Source of the DNA: Alteromonas sp. ALT199
GTDB lineage: Bacteria; Pseudomonadota; Gammaproteobacteria; Enterobacterales; Alteromonadaceae
Direction of reading: 5' to 3'
Length of the DNA: 64,000 nucleotides
NCBI RefSeq assembly: GCF_018619335.1
Contig: NZ_JAHHDX010000043.1
Coordinates: 1-64,000, forward strand
Below the pieces are notes generated by a model. That model made no database searches and was not told the DNA's origin. It saw only the letters and a list, made by a program, of their open reading frames with translations. The position numbers were made by a program, and so were the translations under genes. How positions within the stretch are numbered: position 1 is the stretch's first letter; each line of letters starts with the position of its first letter. Below, in pieces: positions 61,472 to 64,000 of this stretch.

Positions 61472-63035
61472 CATCGTGTTCAAAGTTTCTTGTAATGTCT
61501 TCTAAGCTTCTTCCCTTAGTTTCAGGAAAGAGCTTAGCAACCAAAATTAAGCTGATTAATGCAAAACTGCCGTAAATGGCAAATGTTGTGGCTGCGCCTA
61601 AGTTTGCTAATTCCCAAGGAAAGATAATTTGAACGAGAAAGCTGGTTAATGAGTTAATGACGCCCACCAAAGAAATAGCTAAACCGCGAGTTTGATTAGG
61701 GAAAATCTCGGCAAGCATTGCCCACATCACAGGGCCTAAAGACATAGCAAAAGAGGCGACAAACGCAATTATGCCAAAGAGCACCAAGGGCGCGTTCATA
61801 TTTATACTACTAGTAAGCAATGGCTGCTGGTAGGTATCAAACTCTTCACTTGATAGAACGGTGTTAAGTGCCCGTTTAAACTCCACGTCCGAATAATACA
61901 CATCGTTTGTTAGAGGCTCTAATTTACTTGCTACACTGGGCGTCTCTTGTTGGATAGTACTAACGGCAGCTTGCTGGACTTGGTATGTGGCTTGTTTAAA
62001 CCCATAGGTGCATATAGCCATACTTATCACTACCCCAGAGAGACCTATTAACAGCAAGGGCTTTCTGCCCCACTTATCAATTGTCAGCATAGCCACTACA
62101 GTGAAAGCCACATTCACCACGCCAATCCAAACCGCCTGCATGAAAGCGGCGTTGGTACCTACACCGCTTTGTTCAAAAATAGTGGGTGCATAGAAAAAGA
62201 TAACGTTGATGCCGGTAATTTGCTGTGCAATGGCAATAATGATTCCCACCATCAAAGGAAAACGCATAGCTTTGGCTTTTAAAAAGCCAAGGCGCTCACG
62301 TAGTGACCAAGACTTCTCATTAAGCGAAGATGCAATATCCTTAACCAAGGCATGGGCTTGCGTCTTATCGAAAAGGCGGTTTATCACCTGCTCTGCTTCT
62401 TCTTGCCTACCTTTTAATACCAACCATCGAGGGCTGCGTGGGATAGTAAATAGCAGGCCAAACCACAGTGCGGCTGGAATGACTTCAAGACCTAGCATGT
62501 AGCGCCATAGATGAGCGTCTAAACCCCAATCGGTAACCCAAGCTGCTCCACTGCCGCTAAGCTGCAGCAAGTAGTAGTTAGTGAAATAGGACAGGGCGAA
62601 ACCAAACACAATGTTGAGTTGATTCACCGATACCATTTTTCCACGGTTTTGTGGTGAGCTAATCTCTGAAATATATAGTGGGGCAATGATTAGCGAGCAA
62701 AATGCTATGCCGCCAATAAACCGAGCAAGCACTAGCAGTTCGAAATTAGGGGCGAGGGCAGAGCCTATGGATGAAAGTAAATACAGGAAAGCGACAAGAA
62801 TGAGGGCTTTTCGTCTGCCGATAGCATCGCTTATGCCGCCCGCAAAAAGCATGGCAACAAGTGCGCCCAACGTGGGTGAGCTGACTACAAAACCTTGCTG
62901 CCAATCACTTAGGTTAAACTCTGCGTCAATAAAGCCATTGGCTCCGGCTATTACGCTGGCATCAAAACCAAATATGAACCCACCAAGGGAAACAATGAGC
63001 GTGTAGTATAGCGAAGGAGACAGGGCTTTATTCAT
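61461..63035 (-). CDS. Sugar-porter MFS transporter
   Basis: A 524-residue twelve-helix transporter of the sugar porter family (XylE/GLUT type): GGFIFGFDASVIAGANGF at the first helix, the loop motif GGISDAIGRRKAL and the PETKGRSLE sequence near the C-terminus. A periplasmic insertion of about 70 residues lies between helices 9 and 10 (around 350-415). It begins 1 base after the stop of the LacI-family regulator, so the two form an operon. The sugar cannot be told. Confidence 0.92.
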   Translation of the reverse strand: MNKALSPSLYYTLIVSLGGFIFGFDASVIAGANGFIDAEFNLSDWQQGFVVSSPTLGALVAMLFAGGISDAIGRRKALILVAFLYLLSSIGSALAPNFELLVLARFIGGIAFCSLIIAPLYISEISSPQNRGKMVSVNQLNIVFGFALSYFTNYYLLQLSGSGAAWVTDWGLDAHLWRYMLGLEVIPAALWFGLLFTIPRSPRWLVLKGRQEEAEQVINRLFDKTQAHALVKDIASSLNEKSWSLRERLGFLKAKAMRFPLMVGIIIAIAQQITGINVIFFYAPTIFEQSGVGTNAAFMQAVWIGVVNVAFTVVAMLTIDKWGRKPLLLIGLSGVVISMAICTYGFKQATYQVQQAAVSTIQQETPSVASKLEPLTNDVYYSDVEFKRALNTVLSSEEFDTYQQPLLTSSINMNAPLVLFGIIAFVASFAMSLGPVMWAMLAEIFPNQTRGLAISLVGVINSLTSFLVQIIFPWELANLGAATTFAIYGSFALISLILVAKLFPETKGRSLEDITRNFEHDAMK

Positions 63036-63036
63036 T

Positions 63037-64000
63037 TTATAAGTTGCCTAATGTGTCCCTATCAACAACTTCTGGAACAAATAAGTGCTCAATTGGGATA
63101 GGACTTTTAATGTCATAAACATGTTCAAGTACCCAATAAGCGGCCATTTCTCCCATAGCGTGAATAGGGTTATTAATTGTTGTTAGTTTAGGATAGAGAT
63201 AGCGCGAAAATAGCACGTTATCGAAACCAACAATGGAAAGCTGATTTGGGATATCAAACCCAGCTTCTCGTGCCGCCGTCATTGCGCCAGAGGCCATTTC
63301 ATCGTTTGCGCACACAAGCGCGGTGAAGTCTGGGAAGGTCGCTTGAAGGTGCTGCATCCCTTCCTGCCCCGTAGACTCATGGAAGTCACCTTCGAACAAG
63401 CTTTTGTTGTCAAATGTGAGCCCGGCTTCTTCAAGAGCTTTCTTGTGACCTGCAAGACGGTCGCTCGCATCTTTTTTAAATAGCGGACCGCTAATGTAAG
63501 CAATTTTAGTATGACCTGCGTCAATGGCCGCTTTTGTTGCTAAGTAACCGCCTTTTACGTTGTCTACAACAAAGCAATTTTGATCAAGCTCGTCTACTTT
63601 CCGGTTTATCACTACAACCGGAACTTTACTCTCGACGAGCTTTTTCAAGTAGTCGTCAGATACGGCCTCAGCGTGTAAGATAAGCGCATCACAACGGCGG
63701 CTTTTCAAGAATTCTATGGCTTCGTGTTCACGCTCTTCATCAACGTGACCCGCTGTGATAATTACATGTTTACCGTTTTCTTTTAGCACATGCTCAACCG
63801 TGCTCATCAAGTCACCAAAGTATGAACCATGCAACTCGGAAACCAGCAAACCTACGCTGTTGGTGCGGTTTGATGCCAGAGATTGGGCAATGGCGTTGGG
63901 CTGATAACCCAGCGATGCCATAGCGTCCTCTACTTTTTTACGGGTGCGTTCGCTTACTTTCGCGTTTCCATTCATAACGCGAGAGACGGTAGCCAGCGAT
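63037..64000 (-). CDS. LacI-family transcriptional regulator (5' end beyond the window)
   Basis: At least 320 residues of a LacI/GalR regulator. The visible part begins within the helix-turn-helix (SLATVSRVMNGNAKVSERTR, then KKVEDAMASLGYQPNAIAQSLAS), and the sugar-binding domain follows (NSVGLLVSELHGSYFGDLM, LVCANDEMASGAMTAAREAG, IPNQLSIVGFDN). The frame is open to the window edge, so the first residues are missing. It probably represses the adjoining sugar porter. Confidence 0.93.
   Translation of the reverse strand, partial: SLATVSRVMNGNAKVSERTRKKVEDAMASLGYQPNAIAQSLASNRTNSVGLLVSELHGSYFGDLMSTVEHVLKENGKHVIITAGHVDEEREHEAIEFLKSRRCDALILHAEAVSDDYLKKLVESKVPVVVINRKVDELDQNCFVVDNVKGGYLATKAAIDAGHTKIAYISGPLFKKDASDRLAGHKKALEEAGLTFDNKSLFEGDFHESTGQEGMQHLQATFPDFTALVCANDEMASGAMTAAREAGFDIPNQLSIVGFDNVLFSRYLYPKLTTINNPIHAMGEMAAYWVLEHVYDIKSPIPIEHLFVPEVVDRDTLGNL

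Overview
The window looks like chromosomal DNA of a marine gammaproteobacterium, most likely Alteromonas or a close relative. The evidence is the mid-range base composition, a glmU/DeoR/glmS neighbourhood, many TonB-dependent receptors, several c-di-GMP proteins and cydABX-cydDC, with protein sequences of Alteromonadales character. This is inferred from recognised families, not from a database search. I see no rRNA, tRNA, insertion sequence or CRISPR array. Most of the window reads as core genome, with accessory modules at about 28-35 kb and 38-54 kb.

Layout. (1) 0.1-3.1 kb: alkylation-repair genes (an Ada-AlkA fusion and ogt), joined to an EamA transporter by an exact 14-bp tandem repeat that holds both the stop of ogt and the start of the transporter. 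(2) 3.2-10.4 kb: a GGDEF protein with a degenerate active site, then glmU, a Gfo/Idh/MocA oxidoreductase, a DeoR regulator and glmS (UDP-GlcNAc synthesis). A 5'-truncated LpxR-like outer-membrane gene follows. (3) 11-16.4 kb: a luciferase-like monooxygenase, then a signalling set of substrate-binding-like protein, hybrid histidine kinase and diguanylate cyclase. (4) 16.4-28.5 kb: mostly single genes (MDR reductase, FadL porin, LysR, DUF2721, TonB receptor, NDH-2, CBS protein, orphan Xre/MbcA-like protein, hydrolase, arfB).

(5) 28.6-35.2 kb: an envelope module with an ECF sigma factor, anti-sigma factor and lipoprotein operon, a divergent frameshifted S8 protease, an outer-membrane barrel protein and a secreted Ser/Thr/Asn/Ala-rich repeat protein. 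GGAAT-N16/17-CGTTA elements lie upstream of the sigma operon, the protease and the repeat protein, with a weaker version before the barrel gene. I therefore propose one autoregulated regulon. (6) 35.4-38.2 kb: csbD, a Fur-box siderophore-interacting protein and an MFS transporter. (7) 38.3-47.9 kb: a zinc-limitation island. ZrgA/DUF2796, MerC, FolE2 and an acid phosphatase are divergent from a ZnuD-like receptor and an AztD-like beta-propeller lipoprotein across one strong Zur-box-like site. A DUF3299 - small protein - DUF3299 operon faces them.

(8) 48-52.6 kb: a SnoaL-like protein, two doubtful small ORFs, a TauE/SafE exporter, and a DUF2946/TonB receptor pair probably concerned with copper. 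(9) 52.7-61.5 kb: a sigma-54 activator with a Cys-rich PAS-like domain, divergent from a DUF3365 c-type haem lipoprotein and cydABX-cydDC. Sigma-54-type promoters precede both the haem protein and cydA, and a 12-bp inverted repeat sits at enhancer distance from cydA. (10) 61.5-64 kb: a sugar-porter gene directly behind a LacI-family regulator that runs off the window.

The leads I rate highest are the ECF-sigma/protease/repeat-protein module, the apparent sigma-54 control of cytochrome bd, the zinc island with its AztD-like lipoprotein, and the 14-bp repeat that has spread a stop/start gene junction.
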